NCBI RefSeq assembly: GCF_018613315.1
Contig: NZ_JAGGQL010000003.1
Coordinates: 326,093 to 390,092 of the forward strand
Direction of reading: 5' to 3'
Length of the DNA stretch: 64,000 nt
Origin: Bacillus sp. ISL-37
GTDB taxonomy: Bacteria; Bacillota; Bacilli; Bacillales; Cytobacillaceae
A program made the position numbers and the translations under genes. Positions 1-7,889 of this stretch are shown here, one piece after another (position 1 is the first letter of the stretch; every line of letters starts with the position of its first letter). The notes under the pieces are model-generated. The model searched no databases and was not told the origin of the DNA. It saw only the letters and a program-made list of their open reading frames with translations.

Positions 1-1
1 T

Positions 2-436
2 TACGCACAGTGGATGAATGATGGTGAAATCGTTGAAGACCCTTTATATGAAAAGTTGAATGAACGAAAAAACCGCTTCAAGCGTGTAAGGGAAATCCTG
101 CTGGATGATACCAAAACACAGTATGTGTTCGTTCTTAATGCTGAAAGGCTTCCAATCCTCGAAACCGCCAAGGCAATTGATACTTTGCACGAGCATGGAA
201 TACATGTTAACTCAATCGTAGTCAATAAGGTCATTCCAGATGAAGCAGATGGAAGGTTCATGGAGCAAAGAAGAACGAACGAGAGAGTGTATCTTGATGA
301 AATTAAAGACAAATTTAAGAATCAGAGACAAATTTTCTTGCCGCTCCTTGAGCACGATATTTCCTCGCTGGCCACACTGGAACTTATATCAGGCCTTTTA
401 GGAAAACAAATCGATTATCATTTAAATCATCGTTAA
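2..436 (+). CDS. ArsA/GET3-family ATPase, C-terminal part (5'-truncated by window edge)
   Basis: The reading frame is open from the first bases and has no start of its own, so this is the last 144 residues of a gene that begins outside the window. The segment YVFVLNAERLPILETAKAI followed by an IVVNKVIPDE motif is typical of the C-terminal half of anion-transporting ArsA/GET3-type ATPases, where a hydrophobic sensor strand precedes an ETxRxxxxL-like helix. The nucleotide-binding P-loop would lie upstream and cannot be checked. In Bacillaceae such proteins are usually soluble ATPases of undefined role rather than proven arsenite pumps. No ars genes are visible next to it. Confidence 0.75.
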   Translation, partial: YAQWMNDGEIVEDPLYEKLNERKNRFKRVREILLDDTKTQYVFVLNAERLPILETAKAIDTLHEHGIHVNSIVVNKVIPDEADGRFMEQRRTNERVYLDEIKDKFKNQRQIFLPLLEHDISSLATLELISGLLGKQIDYHLNHR

Positions 437-547
437 AAGTGGTGTTTTCATTTTATTTATTAGGGTTATATAAAAACACGGATAAATTTTAAAGCAGTAT
501 GGAAACTAAATTTAATTGGAAATTGTAATATAGAAAGGGGCACTAGA

Positions 548-1225
548 ATGAGGCGAATCTTTCCCGGCTCGATTACAGCGTACAGTCAGTTCGGACATTT
601 GAAGGTCCCTAAGAGTATTAGAAATATTTGTCCAGATTGCAAAGACAAAGTTGAGTTTGTCCTAAAATCGACTTATCAGAGCAGCAAACATGGATTGATG
701 ACGGAAGGTGCTTGCCCTTCATGCAAACAAAGTGTTCCGTTTATAATCATTACAAAAGAAAAAGAGACACAGCCTGATGTGTACATATATGATCCCCAGA
801 GCTCGACAGATCCGTCAAGCCAGATTCAACACATTCCCAGAATACCTGAAGAATTGGTCAGGTCCTATAAATCTGCGGTCAGTGTTCATCTTTCGAAAGA
901 GAATGGAGCGACTGCTGTACTGGCCAAGCGGGTCCTAGAAAATGTACTTAAAAACTTTTTAGGCGATAAAGTTAAGGGCCTTACTCTTGACCAGCAATTC
1001 GAAATTCTTCCGGACCATATTAATTTAGTAAAACCAGTCACCTCATTAGGTCCATTGATGGCTTCTGAAGGCGGACTTCACAAGATGCTTGAGCTGGAAT
1101 CTGAGATGGATGATGAAATGACAGAACTAACAATGGATTTATTGGAGGATTTGATTCAATACCTATTCGTATTGCCTGGAAAAATAGAAATGACCCGAGA
1201 ACAAATTGAAAAAAAGTTAAATTGA
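548..1225 (+). CDS. Zinc-ribbon DUF4145-like protein
   Basis: This 225-residue protein has two CxxC pairs in its first 65 residues (CPDCKD and CPSCKQ), which look like a treble-clef or zinc-ribbon metal site. A later helical segment, AVLAKRVLENVLKNFLG, resembles the DUF4145 signature (A-x-x-x-R-x-x-E/L). The start ATG follows a GAAAGGGGCAC ribosome site. DUF4145 domains occur alone or in restriction and defence contexts, but no nuclease or methylase partner lies next to this copy, so no function is assigned. A rho-independent terminator follows directly, so it appears to be monocistronic. Confidence 0.6.
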   Translation: MRRIFPGSITAYSQFGHLKVPKSIRNICPDCKDKVEFVLKSTYQSSKHGLMTEGACPSCKQSVPFIIITKEKETQPDVYIYDPQSSTDPSSQIQHIPRIPEELVRSYKSAVSVHLSKENGATAVLAKRVLENVLKNFLGDKVKGLTLDQQFEILPDHINLVKPVTSLGPLMASEGGLHKMLELESEMDDEMTELTMDLLEDLIQYLFVLPGKIEMTREQIEKKLN

Positions 1226-1237
1226 TTTGACTTCAAG

Positions 1238-1263
1238 CAGCTTCCGAGGGAGGCTGTTTTTTT
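1238..1263 (+). terminator. Rho-independent terminator after the DUF4145-like gene
   Basis: CAGCTTCC pairs with GGAGGCTG (one G-T wobble), and a run of seven T follows. It lies 13 bases after the stop codon. Confidence 0.85.
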
Positions 1264-1296
1264 GGTATAGTAGGAGGGGTAAAAGGGGGATCAGCT

Positions 1297-2478
1297 GTGA
1301 ATTACATAAAAAACTTTAGTGTGATATTTGCCATCCTGATGGCATTTTTTATTTTACCAAACCTGGTTTCGGCGCATAATGGTTCACGGGATGAATTGGG
1401 CGGCCATTTCCGCAATTCCGATTGTATGTATTTGCTTCATGAACCGACGTCGATTGCGAAAAGCGCAGCCAATATTGGCGAGCTGCTCAGATTGATTAAT
1501 CAGTATAACAGTAATTCTGATTGTGCAGCCGGACTCACTGAGGAAAAAGTCGATTTGGAAGGGTATACTTTCTCAGAAGCAGGAAATGCTGCGTCAGAAT
1601 CTAATCAGTCTGCAGGCGAAATGCCTAAAGCTGAAGTTTCTACCGGCAAATTGCAGCTTGGAAAAATGTATGAAGCAGAATTGTCAGCTTGCACAGACGG
1701 TGATACGGCTGTGTTTACAATCAACGGCAAGGACTATAAAACACGTTTTCTCTATATTGATACTCCTGAAAGCACAAGGACGAAGGAACCATTCGGACCT
1801 GAAGCGGCACAGTATACATGTTCCTTTTTAAAGCAAGGGAAAATTAAACTTGAGACGGATGGCGGGAACCTTTTTGATAAATATGATCGACTTCTTGCCT
1901 GGGTTTGGGTAGGAGACAAGCTGCATCAGGAGGAAATTACTAAGGCAGGATTAGTCGAAGACTTTTACGACTATGACAGCTATAAATATGAAAATCGCAT
2001 CTGGTCGGCGATGGATTATGCAAAAGAAAGTGGAAAAGGCATATATGCAGGTACGGATACTCCAGAAGAGAGAAATGAACAATCACAAGAGCAACCTAAG
2101 AAGCAGGAGCAACAGACAAAAAATGAAAATGAAGAAAGCCAACAGGAGAATCAACCTGATAGCAATGAAGAAGATACCGAAGTAACAGACCAACAGCGTG
2201 AATCGAAACAAGAAACCGAAAAGGCTGAAACAGCTGAAGAAGAGTTTGACTGCAGCTTTTTAAGCGGCCTATTATACACTTTGTTATTTTACCTCATCGT
2301 TCCCATAAAGAAGGCGATGGGCAAGCGGACGCTGATCGCTCACAGGTTGTGGAGCAAAAAATGGCCGCTCAACCTGTTACTTGGCTTAATTTATGCTTTC
2401 CTATGCTACATCACCTTGCTGCTATTGTTGGTGGAAGTCCTCCACCTTTTCAAAAATAAAAAGCGCAAGCGAAAATGA
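1297..2478 (+). CDS. Secreted/membrane-anchored thermonuclease-domain protein
   Basis: The protein has 393 residues and starts at a GTG behind AAAAGGGGGA. Residues 1-27 form a signal peptide ending near VSAHNG. An N-terminal segment around HNGSRDELGGHF resembles the short HxGRTDxxGGH motif found beside nuclease domains in secreted Bacillus proteins. A staphylococcal-nuclease (TNase) domain spans about residues 125-255, with DGDTAVF, TRFLYIDTPE and FDKYDRLLAWVWV matching the catalytic Asp/Arg/Glu strands. A Gln/Glu-rich linker (about 258-315) leads to two hydrophobic helices (about 322-340 and 360-385) and a Lys/Arg tail. This suggests a nuclease tethered outside the cell by its C-terminus, which is unusual for plain secreted TNases. 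The stop codon is itself the first bases of a tandem-repeat array. Confidence 0.8.
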   Translation: MNYIKNFSVIFAILMAFFILPNLVSAHNGSRDELGGHFRNSDCMYLLHEPTSIAKSAANIGELLRLINQYNSNSDCAAGLTEEKVDLEGYTFSEAGNAASESNQSAGEMPKAEVSTGKLQLGKMYEAELSACTDGDTAVFTINGKDYKTRFLYIDTPESTRTKEPFGPEAAQYTCSFLKQGKIKLETDGGNLFDKYDRLLAWVWVGDKLHQEEITKAGLVEDFYDYDSYKYENRIWSAMDYAKESGKGIYAGTDTPEERNEQSQEQPKKQEQQTKNENEESQQENQPDSNEEDTEVTDQQRESKQETEKAETAEEEFDCSFLSGLLYTLLFYLIVPIKKAMGKRTLIAHRLWSKKWPLNLLLGLIYAFLCYITLLLLLVEVLHLFKNKKRKRK

Positions 2479-2780
2479 CGGACATAATTCAATGTGTAAT
2501 CTGAAAAACTGTCCGTCATCCAGGTCATGACGGACATAAATCGCTAGAGAATCGAGAAAACTGTCCGTCATCAAGGCCATGACGGACACAAATCGATGGA
2601 AAATCGGAAAAAATGTCCGTCATCCAGGTTAAGACGGACATAAATCGCTGGAGAATCGAGAAAACTGTCCGTCATTGAGGCCATGACGGACACTAATCGA
2701 TGGGAAATCGGAAAAATTGTCCGTCATCAAGGCCATGACGGACACTAATTGATGTAAAACCGGGAAAACTGTCCGTCATC
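2476..2780. repeat. Tandem array, six units of exactly 52 bp with internal dyad
   Basis: Units begin at 2476, 2528, 2580, 2632, 2684 and 2736. Each carries TGACGGAC near its start and GTCCGTCA about 35 bases on, so every unit could fold into a stem. The first unit overlaps the TGA stop of the thermonuclease gene. The array fills the gap between two convergent genes. Unit 4 has AAGACGGAC instead of TGACGGAC. Confidence 0.95.
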
Positions 2781-2824
2781 CTTTATGGGTGGCGTTTTCT
2801 ATTTTAGCAAGAACCCAGCTTTTC

Positions 2825-3604
2825 TTATGGTGCCGCGATCTTCAATATCTTGAAGAAATCATCCCGATTATATGCCTCGTAAAGTAATGTTTCATGATTG
2901 AAAATGGCGTAATACGGCAGCGAATCGATTTTCAAATCAGGAAATTGCCGGCGTGCTTCCTCAAGGTTGTTAACCTTCAAAGAATGTGCCTTATGTACAT
3001 ATTTGTTATTTACCTGTTCAAGAGCCCAATTTTCCTGCAGCGCTTCTGGTTTATACAGTTCTAGTACGGCCAAGTAGCCTGGTTCTTCGGCAAGTTGTGC
3101 CTGATAAGCAACCACTTCTTCAATGATTAATGGAAAAGCATAATGATAGACTTGATCTCCGCTGGAGGCCTGAATGATTACTGTACTTTGGCCAGCCACA
3201 TTGTTAAAAGTATAGGTATTATCAAAAAATGTTTCAAATGGAAGGTTCCCCATCTCCAAATCTCCATGTCCCTTTGAGCGGTAGATGGAAATATTGTCAA
3301 TTCCGGCTTTTTCGGGAAAAGTGATCTTCATTTCGCTGAATGGCTTCACGCTGACAGGCAGCAGATCATGGAACAGGATTGGTGGCTCATCCTGGTCGAC
3401 GACAGGTCCGGTGCCTTTTTCTACCCAGGCAAATGTACCTGATTTATATAATACTTCCTGGCCTCCAACGGTTATTACTGCTACTGGAATGCTAAATGAC
3501 GGTTCTTTTTCCTGTTCTGGCATAAGGGTTCGGAATCCATCTATGGTGAGGATCAGCAATATAGCTAATAGGACGATTCCATACGGAAGCCATTTACTTG
3601 TCAT
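2825..3604 (-). CDS. Hypothetical membrane-anchored extracytoplasmic protein
   Basis: The protein has 259 residues. One N-terminal transmembrane helix (about residues 6-24, YGIVLLAILLILTIDGF) is followed by a soluble part with beta-rich stretches and no Cys, so it is probably an extracytoplasmic domain held by an uncleaved anchor. Its start overlaps the end of the upstream small membrane-protein gene by 11 bases, so the two are co-translated. No known family was recognised. The segment TVIIQASSGDQVYHYAFPLIIEE suggests an Ig-like beta-sandwich, but this is a guess. It converges on the thermonuclease gene across the 52-bp repeat array. Confidence 0.6.
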   Translation of the reverse strand: MTSKWLPYGIVLLAILLILTIDGFRTLMPEQEKEPSFSIPVAVITVGGQEVLYKSGTFAWVEKGTGPVVDQDEPPILFHDLLPVSVKPFSEMKITFPEKAGIDNISIYRSKGHGDLEMGNLPFETFFDNTYTFNNVAGQSTVIIQASSGDQVYHYAFPLIIEEVVAYQAQLAEEPGYLAVLELYKPEALQENWALEQVNNKYVHKAHSLKVNNLEEARRQFPDLKIDSLPYYAIFNHETLLYEAYNRDDFFKILKIAAP

Positions 3605-3764
3605 GGTTAGTATTCTTTGAAGTTAGCATCTTTTCAATTTCCTCATCCGTTGGCGGTGGTAACACTGGGTTTAGATGACCACTCAACTTATCGATTTTCT
3701 TATGCAGTCTTACTACATCAATGAGTATGAACAACAGTAAAACAATGGATAACAACGTCAACAT
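3594..3764 (-). CDS. Small single-pass membrane protein
   Basis: Fifty-six residues. An N-terminal hydrophobic helix (MLTLLSIVLLLFILIDVV) is followed by a short cytoplasmic-type tail rich in charged residues (PPPTDEEIEKMLTSKN). The ATG at 3764 is preferred over an upstream TTG at 3788 because AGTGAGGTG lies seven bases before the ATG and would fall inside the longer version. It overlaps the next gene by 11 bases. Function unknown; a partner or leader role for the downstream membrane-anchored protein is possible. Confidence 0.6.
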   Translation of the reverse strand: MLTLLSIVLLLFILIDVVRLHKKIDKLSGHLNPVLPPPTDEEIEKMLTSKNTNHDK

Positions 3765-3890
3765 AAAAAACACCTCACTTTTTTTCAATATAAAACAAAA
3801 GGCATGGAATAGAAAGGTGAAATTGGATAAAATTTGCGCTGCGCACTGGATTATTATACTATCTTAGGGAGTACGAATGGTGGTGTTGCA

Positions 3891-5141
3891 GTGGAAATTA
3901 CAAAGCATTTATTAATGAATCTCTCACTTCTTCTTGTCCTTTTGTTTTTTACACAGCTAATCATCGAAAGACAAGTAAAGGAAGAGAGCCGAGAAAGATA
4001 TCAATTATTCTATTTCATTATATCGATATTTACATGTTATATTTTTTCGGTACAAGTCCAGGATGGCATTCGCTTTGACCTTCGACAGGTGCCGATGATT
4101 CTTGGAAGTCTCTATACTGGATATAGTTTTCTGCTTGCAGGTGTCACGATCCTTATGAGAGGTTTTTTAGGCATAAACGATGGCTTCTGGGTCTCGGTGG
4201 GGGTCTTTGCAGCCCTTGCCATCCTTCTTAAATGGATTCATCCCTGGTTCAACAGGCTAACCTTGAACAGCAGGGTCGGTATCTCTGTTTTATTGACCGT
4301 AATCACTTCCTTTTTGTTAATGCAAATGGTCACTGTAGTCAGCGAACCAATCAGACACCCGGAAGCCTGGATCAGTTTCATTTTGATTCCCGCACTAACT
4401 TCAGGTCTGGTCAGCTATTCAATTGAGACAATTCGTCAAACGTTCATTATCCGACAAAGACTAGCGAAAGCCGATAAAATTGAAGCCGTCAGCCATTTAA
4501 GTGCGGCTATTTCTCATGAGATCCGTAATCCGCTTACAACTGTAAAAGGATTCCTGCAACTGCTCGGAGAGAATGATTATCCTGATGAAAAGAAAAAGGA
4601 ATTCATCGATATTGCGGTCCAGGAATTAAATCGTGCTGAAGAGGTCATTAATGACTATCTAACTTTTGCAAGACCTGCATTTGAAAAGGAAGAGCAAATT
4701 GAAGTCGATAAGGAATTGAATCAGGTTCTTAATGTACTAAATCCATTGGCTAACCTTAATGGTGTGAAAATAATGAAAAAATATAGTCCTGAATTAGTCA
4801 TATCAGGGGATTGTTCGAAATTCAAGCAAGCATTCATCAACCTAATCAAGAACGGTTTGGAGGCTATGCCAAACGGCGGGGAACTAATCGTTCAAACCTT
4901 CAGCACAGGGACTGTGATCCATATCCTCGTGAGAGATACAGGTCTCGGGATGACTGAAGAGCAGATTGCCCGCCTGGGAGAACCATACTATACGACAAAA
5001 GGGCAGCAGGGAACTGGGCTTGGCATGATGGTGACTTTCAGCATCATCCGTGCAATGAGAGGTAAAGTTGAAGTTAAAAGCCAGGTTGGCATAGGGACAA
5101 CCTTCCATATCCGTTTCAGCAATTTAATAGATGAAGAGTAA
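3891..5141 (+). CDS. Orphan sensor histidine kinase with 5TM (LYT-type) sensor region
   Basis: The protein has 416 residues from the GTG at 3891; a TTG at 3834 is the longest alternative. Five or six transmembrane helices fill the first ~180 residues, arranged like the 5TMR-LYT sensor of Bacillus sporulation kinase KinB. A HisKA domain follows with the phospho-accepting His in SHEIRNPLTTVKG (His209). The HATPase domain has its N box (NLIKNGLEAMP), G1 (DTGLGM) and G2 (GTGLGMMV). No response regulator lies beside it, which fits a phosphorelay kinase feeding Spo0F-like proteins. That pathway link is inferred from architecture only. The ribosome site is weak for either start. Confidence 0.8.
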   Translation: MEITKHLLMNLSLLLVLLFFTQLIIERQVKEESRERYQLFYFIISIFTCYIFSVQVQDGIRFDLRQVPMILGSLYTGYSFLLAGVTILMRGFLGINDGFWVSVGVFAALAILLKWIHPWFNRLTLNSRVGISVLLTVITSFLLMQMVTVVSEPIRHPEAWISFILIPALTSGLVSYSIETIRQTFIIRQRLAKADKIEAVSHLSAAISHEIRNPLTTVKGFLQLLGENDYPDEKKKEFIDIAVQELNRAEEVINDYLTFARPAFEKEEQIEVDKELNQVLNVLNPLANLNGVKIMKKYSPELVISGDCSKFKQAFINLIKNGLEAMPNGGELIVQTFSTGTVIHILVRDTGLGMTEEQIARLGEPYYTTKGQQGTGLGMMVTFSIIRAMRGKVEVKSQVGIGTTFHIRFSNLIDEE

Positions 5142-5250
5142 CTAGATCCTTACAAAGATTGGGTGTGGTATTGGTTTTTTTCAACATTTCTCAGTAGAAA
5201 CTCTGCCAGAAAAAAAACCACTTTTAACAGATTGTCAGGTTTGTCTTTTG

Positions 5251-5279
5251 TTGACAATAAAATCCATCATTGCTATATT
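5251..5279 (+). promoter_or_regulatory. Sigma-A promoter of the cold-shock gene
   Basis: TTGACA, a 17-bp spacer and TATATT. The expected transcription start near 5286 gives an untranslated leader of about 145 bases, the long 5' leader expected for cold-shock genes whose mRNA folding responds to temperature. Confidence 0.8.
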
Positions 5280-5431
5280 GAAATTAGCTGATTGCACACG
5301 TATTAGGCACTTTGCAATTTGCTTATTCTAATGTTTGAAGACGTTTGAATAGGTCATGTATGAGGAACTAGTCGTTGTGATTTGCTAAATTTAATCATGG
5401 CTTGTTCGGCCGATCTAGGAGGATTTTTCAC

Positions 5432-5632
5432 ATGAAAAACGGTAAAGTTAAATGGTTCAATGCGGAAAAGGGTTTTGGATTCATCGAAGCTGAAGACGGC
5501 AATGATATTTTCGTACATTACTCTGCTATTCAAACAGAAGGTTTCAAAACATTAGAAGAAGGCCAGGAAGTATCTTTCGAGGTTGTTGAAGGTGCTCGTG
5601 GACCACAAGCTGCTAACGTTACTAAACTATAA
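5432..5632 (+). CDS. CspA-family cold-shock protein
   Basis: A 66-residue single cold-shock (OB-fold) domain. It carries both RNA-binding motifs, KGFGFIE (RNP1) and DIFVHYSAI (RNP2), and the usual start [18 protein letters not shown]. It binds single-stranded RNA and DNA as an RNA chaperone in the cytoplasm. The ATG at 5432 follows CTAGGAGGATTTTTCAC; a longer in-frame extension at 5402 would run through this ribosome site and is rejected. It is monocistronic, with its own promoter, a long leader and a terminator. Closest in length and sequence to Bacillus CspB/CspD. Confidence 0.97.
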   Translation: MKNGKVKWFNAEKGFGFIEAEDGNDIFVHYSAIQTEGFKTLEEGQEVSFEVVEGARGPQAANVTKL

Positions 5633-5650
5633 TTCTTAATTTGATCTTAT

Positions 5651-5676
5651 AGCTCAGCCATCTGGCTGGGCTTTTT
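5651..5676 (+). terminator. Rho-independent terminator of the cold-shock gene
   Basis: A ten-base stem AGCTCAGCCA/TGGCTGGGCT (one G-T wobble) with a two-base loop and a T run. Confidence 0.9.
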
Positions 5677-5763
5677 ATGTACCAAAAAAATTATTTCGAA
5701 ACCTTTCCAGTATGGAAAACGTAATATCGTTAACAACTATTTCACAAGGTGAGGTGTATAAAA

Positions 5764-6720
5764 ATGGGTGTCTTCTTAACAATCGCGGCTGGAGCAGGGA
5801 TACTCTTTGCCATTGCTTATTTTTCCGGCAATGGAAGCAAAAAGAAAGTTTTATTGAAGGAGAACATCCCGGACCACCTTGGCTTACTGGATGATGTGCC
5901 GGCTTTTGCTATCTTGAATAAATTAGAAAAATCTCTTTCTTATGAGTTTATAAATCAAGTGAAACTTCGTTTTTTAAGCGAACATCCCGAGATTTCCGAT
6001 GATGAATTTGAATGGCGTCTATTTGAATTAAAACGATATTTTTTCCTTAATTCGTTTATGAAAAGCACGCCAATGTTCAGCAGCAAGGTCGATGAGATTT
6101 GGCATGAGATGCTGATGTTCACTAAGCAATATGAAGCTTTTACTGATAAATATCTTGGCAAAATGCTTCATCATACGCCAAACTTGGAACCGGAACCAGC
6201 ACCACAGCAACGGGCGTTCTTTGATTGGGTGTTTGCTCAGCTTTTTGAAATAACAGAATACACATGGCAGACATGGGGAGACTTTTTCCATTATCCACTT
6301 GATCAGCAGCTACTCCAAAAAATCGGTTCACTTAGTGACGATGAGCTGAAACAGCAATTTTTCAAGGTTACTGATGATAATCAGGAACTTGTGAATTATT
6401 TAATCAAACAGCTGAGATCACAACTAAAAAAAGCGCAAGAAATGTACAATGTCGATAGAAAAGGGGCTTTTGAAAGGCCAGGACTTTTTGGTGACCTATC
6501 AGGACTGAGCCTGGTAATGGTGTTTTACTCTTACTATTACTTTGATGAATACTGGGATTATGCTCAAGCATATGCTTATTCACACCAGAATCATGGAACA
6601 TCGGGCTGCAGTGCCGTTTTTTGCGGCTCAGGCGACATAAATGATTCACATAATGATGGAGGCGGCCACAGCTGTTCCAGCAGCAGTTGCTCTAGCTGTG
6701 GCGGAGGTTGCTCATCATAA
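5764..6720 (+). CDS. Glycine-rich-domain-protein-like (GRDP/DUF1399-type) with Ser/Cys/Gly tail
   Basis: The protein has 318 residues from the ATG at 5764, which is preceded by AAGGTGAGG. An N-terminal hydrophobic helix (about residues 2-20) may anchor it. The region KVDEIWHEMLMFTKQYEAF followed by LGKMLHHTPN matches the VDxxWHxHxxxTxxY...HHxP signature of the DUF1399 / glycine-rich domain-containing proteins best known from plants and fungi. The last ~40 residues are low-complexity Ser/Cys/Gly/His (CSSSSCSSCGGGCSS), which could bind metal or be exposed at the surface. A Tyr-rich stretch (YSYYYFDEYWDY) precedes the tail. Function in bacteria is unknown. Confidence 0.7.
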   Translation: MGVFLTIAAGAGILFAIAYFSGNGSKKKVLLKENIPDHLGLLDDVPAFAILNKLEKSLSYEFINQVKLRFLSEHPEISDDEFEWRLFELKRYFFLNSFMKSTPMFSSKVDEIWHEMLMFTKQYEAFTDKYLGKMLHHTPNLEPEPAPQQRAFFDWVFAQLFEITEYTWQTWGDFFHYPLDQQLLQKIGSLSDDELKQQFFKVTDDNQELVNYLIKQLRSQLKKAQEMYNVDRKGAFERPGLFGDLSGLSLVMVFYSYYYFDEYWDYAQAYAYSHQNHGTSGCSAVFCGSGDINDSHNDGGGHSCSSSSCSSCGGGCSS

Positions 6721-6727
6721 TAATGAA

Positions 6728-6757
6728 AACCTGCTAACAAGTAGCTAGCAGGTTTTT
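6728..6757. terminator. Bidirectional terminator between convergent genes
   Basis: AACCTGCTA and TAGCAGGTT form a perfect nine-base stem. There is a T run on the right for the plus-strand gene and an A-rich left side for the minus-strand gene. Confidence 0.85.
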
Positions 6758-7598
6758 AACTTTGGATGAATTTTTTGATTACATTTTGCAAATTGCCTTC
6801 TGTCATAATGTCTGAAAAATCAATCCCCAGCTGGACTGCTGTCTGTGCAACCTCTGGCCGGATTCCTGTTACGATGGATTGAACGCCAAGCAGCTTTAAA
6901 GCATCCATAAGCTTGAAGATTTGATGTGCAACCATCGTATCAACCATCACCACTCCAGAAAGATCCACTATCAAAGTATTGATTCTGGCATCGATGCTTT
7001 GTGTGAGAGTTGATTCCATTAAGCCTTTTGCTCTCGTTGTATCGATTTCACCAATCAATGGCAAAAGACCGACTTCCTTTGTCAAGCTAATGACTGGTGC
7101 GCTCAATTCTTTAATTAGAGTTGCTTGAGAGGCTAATCGATTCATAAGGATTTCCATAAATACTACTATAAAACTTTCAAAGACATAATCAAGAGTATAA
7201 TTGATTTCTGCTTCCCATGTAAAAACGTCGTCCAGTGTAATCTCCATTTCCGCCTGTTTTACGAATTTTTGAACGTATTCCCAATATACCCGGCGGAAAA
7301 CGCCTGAATTCCAAGCAACTTCTGTCAGGTCAGTTTTAGATTTTATCCGGTCTGCTGCAGTCTGCCTCGTCCAGGACGAAATCGTTTCCTTCATCTCTTC
7401 TTCAGTCTGGAAAAGCGATTTAGCCACAAGACGAACATAATTTGAATTCTGTTCCTTTACCCTGTCCATTACTTCTGACGGAGCGTCAGCAGAGTAATCT
7501 GATCCCTTAATAACGCGCTGGCGTTTTAGCCACTCATCGGTAAAATTAGTGGCATTGTCGACAAGAAACTTGTATAACGCCTCTGTTTTTGTATCCAT
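6756..7598 (-). CDS. RsbR-type stressosome protein (RsbT co-antagonist) with C-terminal STAS domain
   Basis: The protein has 280 residues. The N-terminal ~150 residues are the variable helical sensor part (non-heme globin-like in RsbR paralogues). The C-terminal STAS domain begins at LIKELSAPVISLTKEVGLLPLIGEIDT and contains LIVDLSGVVMVDTMVAHQIF, where RsbR paralogues are phosphorylated by RsbT. Such proteins build the stressosome that releases RsbT to activate RsbU and sigma-B. RsbS, RsbT and RsbU are not next to it, as is usual for stand-alone paralogues. The ATG is preceded by GCAGGGA. It shares the 3' terminator with the convergent gene. Confidence 0.9.
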   Translation of the reverse strand: MDTKTEALYKFLVDNATNFTDEWLKRQRVIKGSDYSADAPSEVMDRVKEQNSNYVRLVAKSLFQTEEEMKETISSWTRQTAADRIKSKTDLTEVAWNSGVFRRVYWEYVQKFVKQAEMEITLDDVFTWEAEINYTLDYVFESFIVVFMEILMNRLASQATLIKELSAPVISLTKEVGLLPLIGEIDTTRAKGLMESTLTQSIDARINTLIVDLSGVVMVDTMVAHQIFKLMDALKLLGVQSIVTGIRPEVAQTAVQLGIDFSDIMTEGNLQNVIKKFIQS

Positions 7599-7633
7599 TT
7601 TAATCCCTGCTTTTTTGATTAGTCGTTATCTCT

Positions 7634-7662
7634 ATTGTGAAAAACATGAACAGAAAAGTCAA
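7634..7662 (-). promoter_or_regulatory. Likely sigma-A promoter of the RsbR paralogue
   Basis: On the minus strand, TTGACT (7662-7657), a 17-bp spacer and CACAAT (7639-7634). The -10 matches consensus at only four of six bases. Confidence 0.5.
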
Positions 7663-7739
7663 ATTTCAAATATAATCACTAATAGTTATCTCAACAGACT
7701 AAAATTGTGGAAAATCCAGGTAGATTTTAAAGAGAATGT

Positions 7740-7769
7740 TTGATAGAATAAGAACAAACGTTCTATAAA
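7740..7769 (+). promoter_or_regulatory. sbcDC promoter with LexA (SOS) box between -35 and -10
   Basis: TTGATA (7740-7745), an 18-bp spacer and TATAAA (7764-7769). The spacer contains the palindrome GAACAAACGTTC (7752-7763), which fits the Gram-positive LexA/DinR box GAACNNNNGTTC. A repressor bound there would block RNA polymerase. A second good -10 (TATAAT, 7811-7816) lies downstream without a clear -35. Confidence 0.7.
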
Positions 7770-7889
7770 TCTTTCCTTTTTTTGAGTGACCATTAAATTT
7801 TTGAGTTTGATATAATAGTAGCATTGTCAAATTGGCTTTTAAAAATTATTTAAATAGATAACTTCTTAGGAAACAGGGGGGGGATTTGC

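Noticed and set aside
548..1225. Defence island around the DUF4145-like protein
   Set aside because: No restriction or other defence gene is adjacent; it is monocistronic.
2476..2780. CRISPR-like look of the 52-bp arrays (also 30121-30588)
   Set aside because: Units are repeated along their whole length with no unique spacers, arms are inverted within units, and no cas genes are present.
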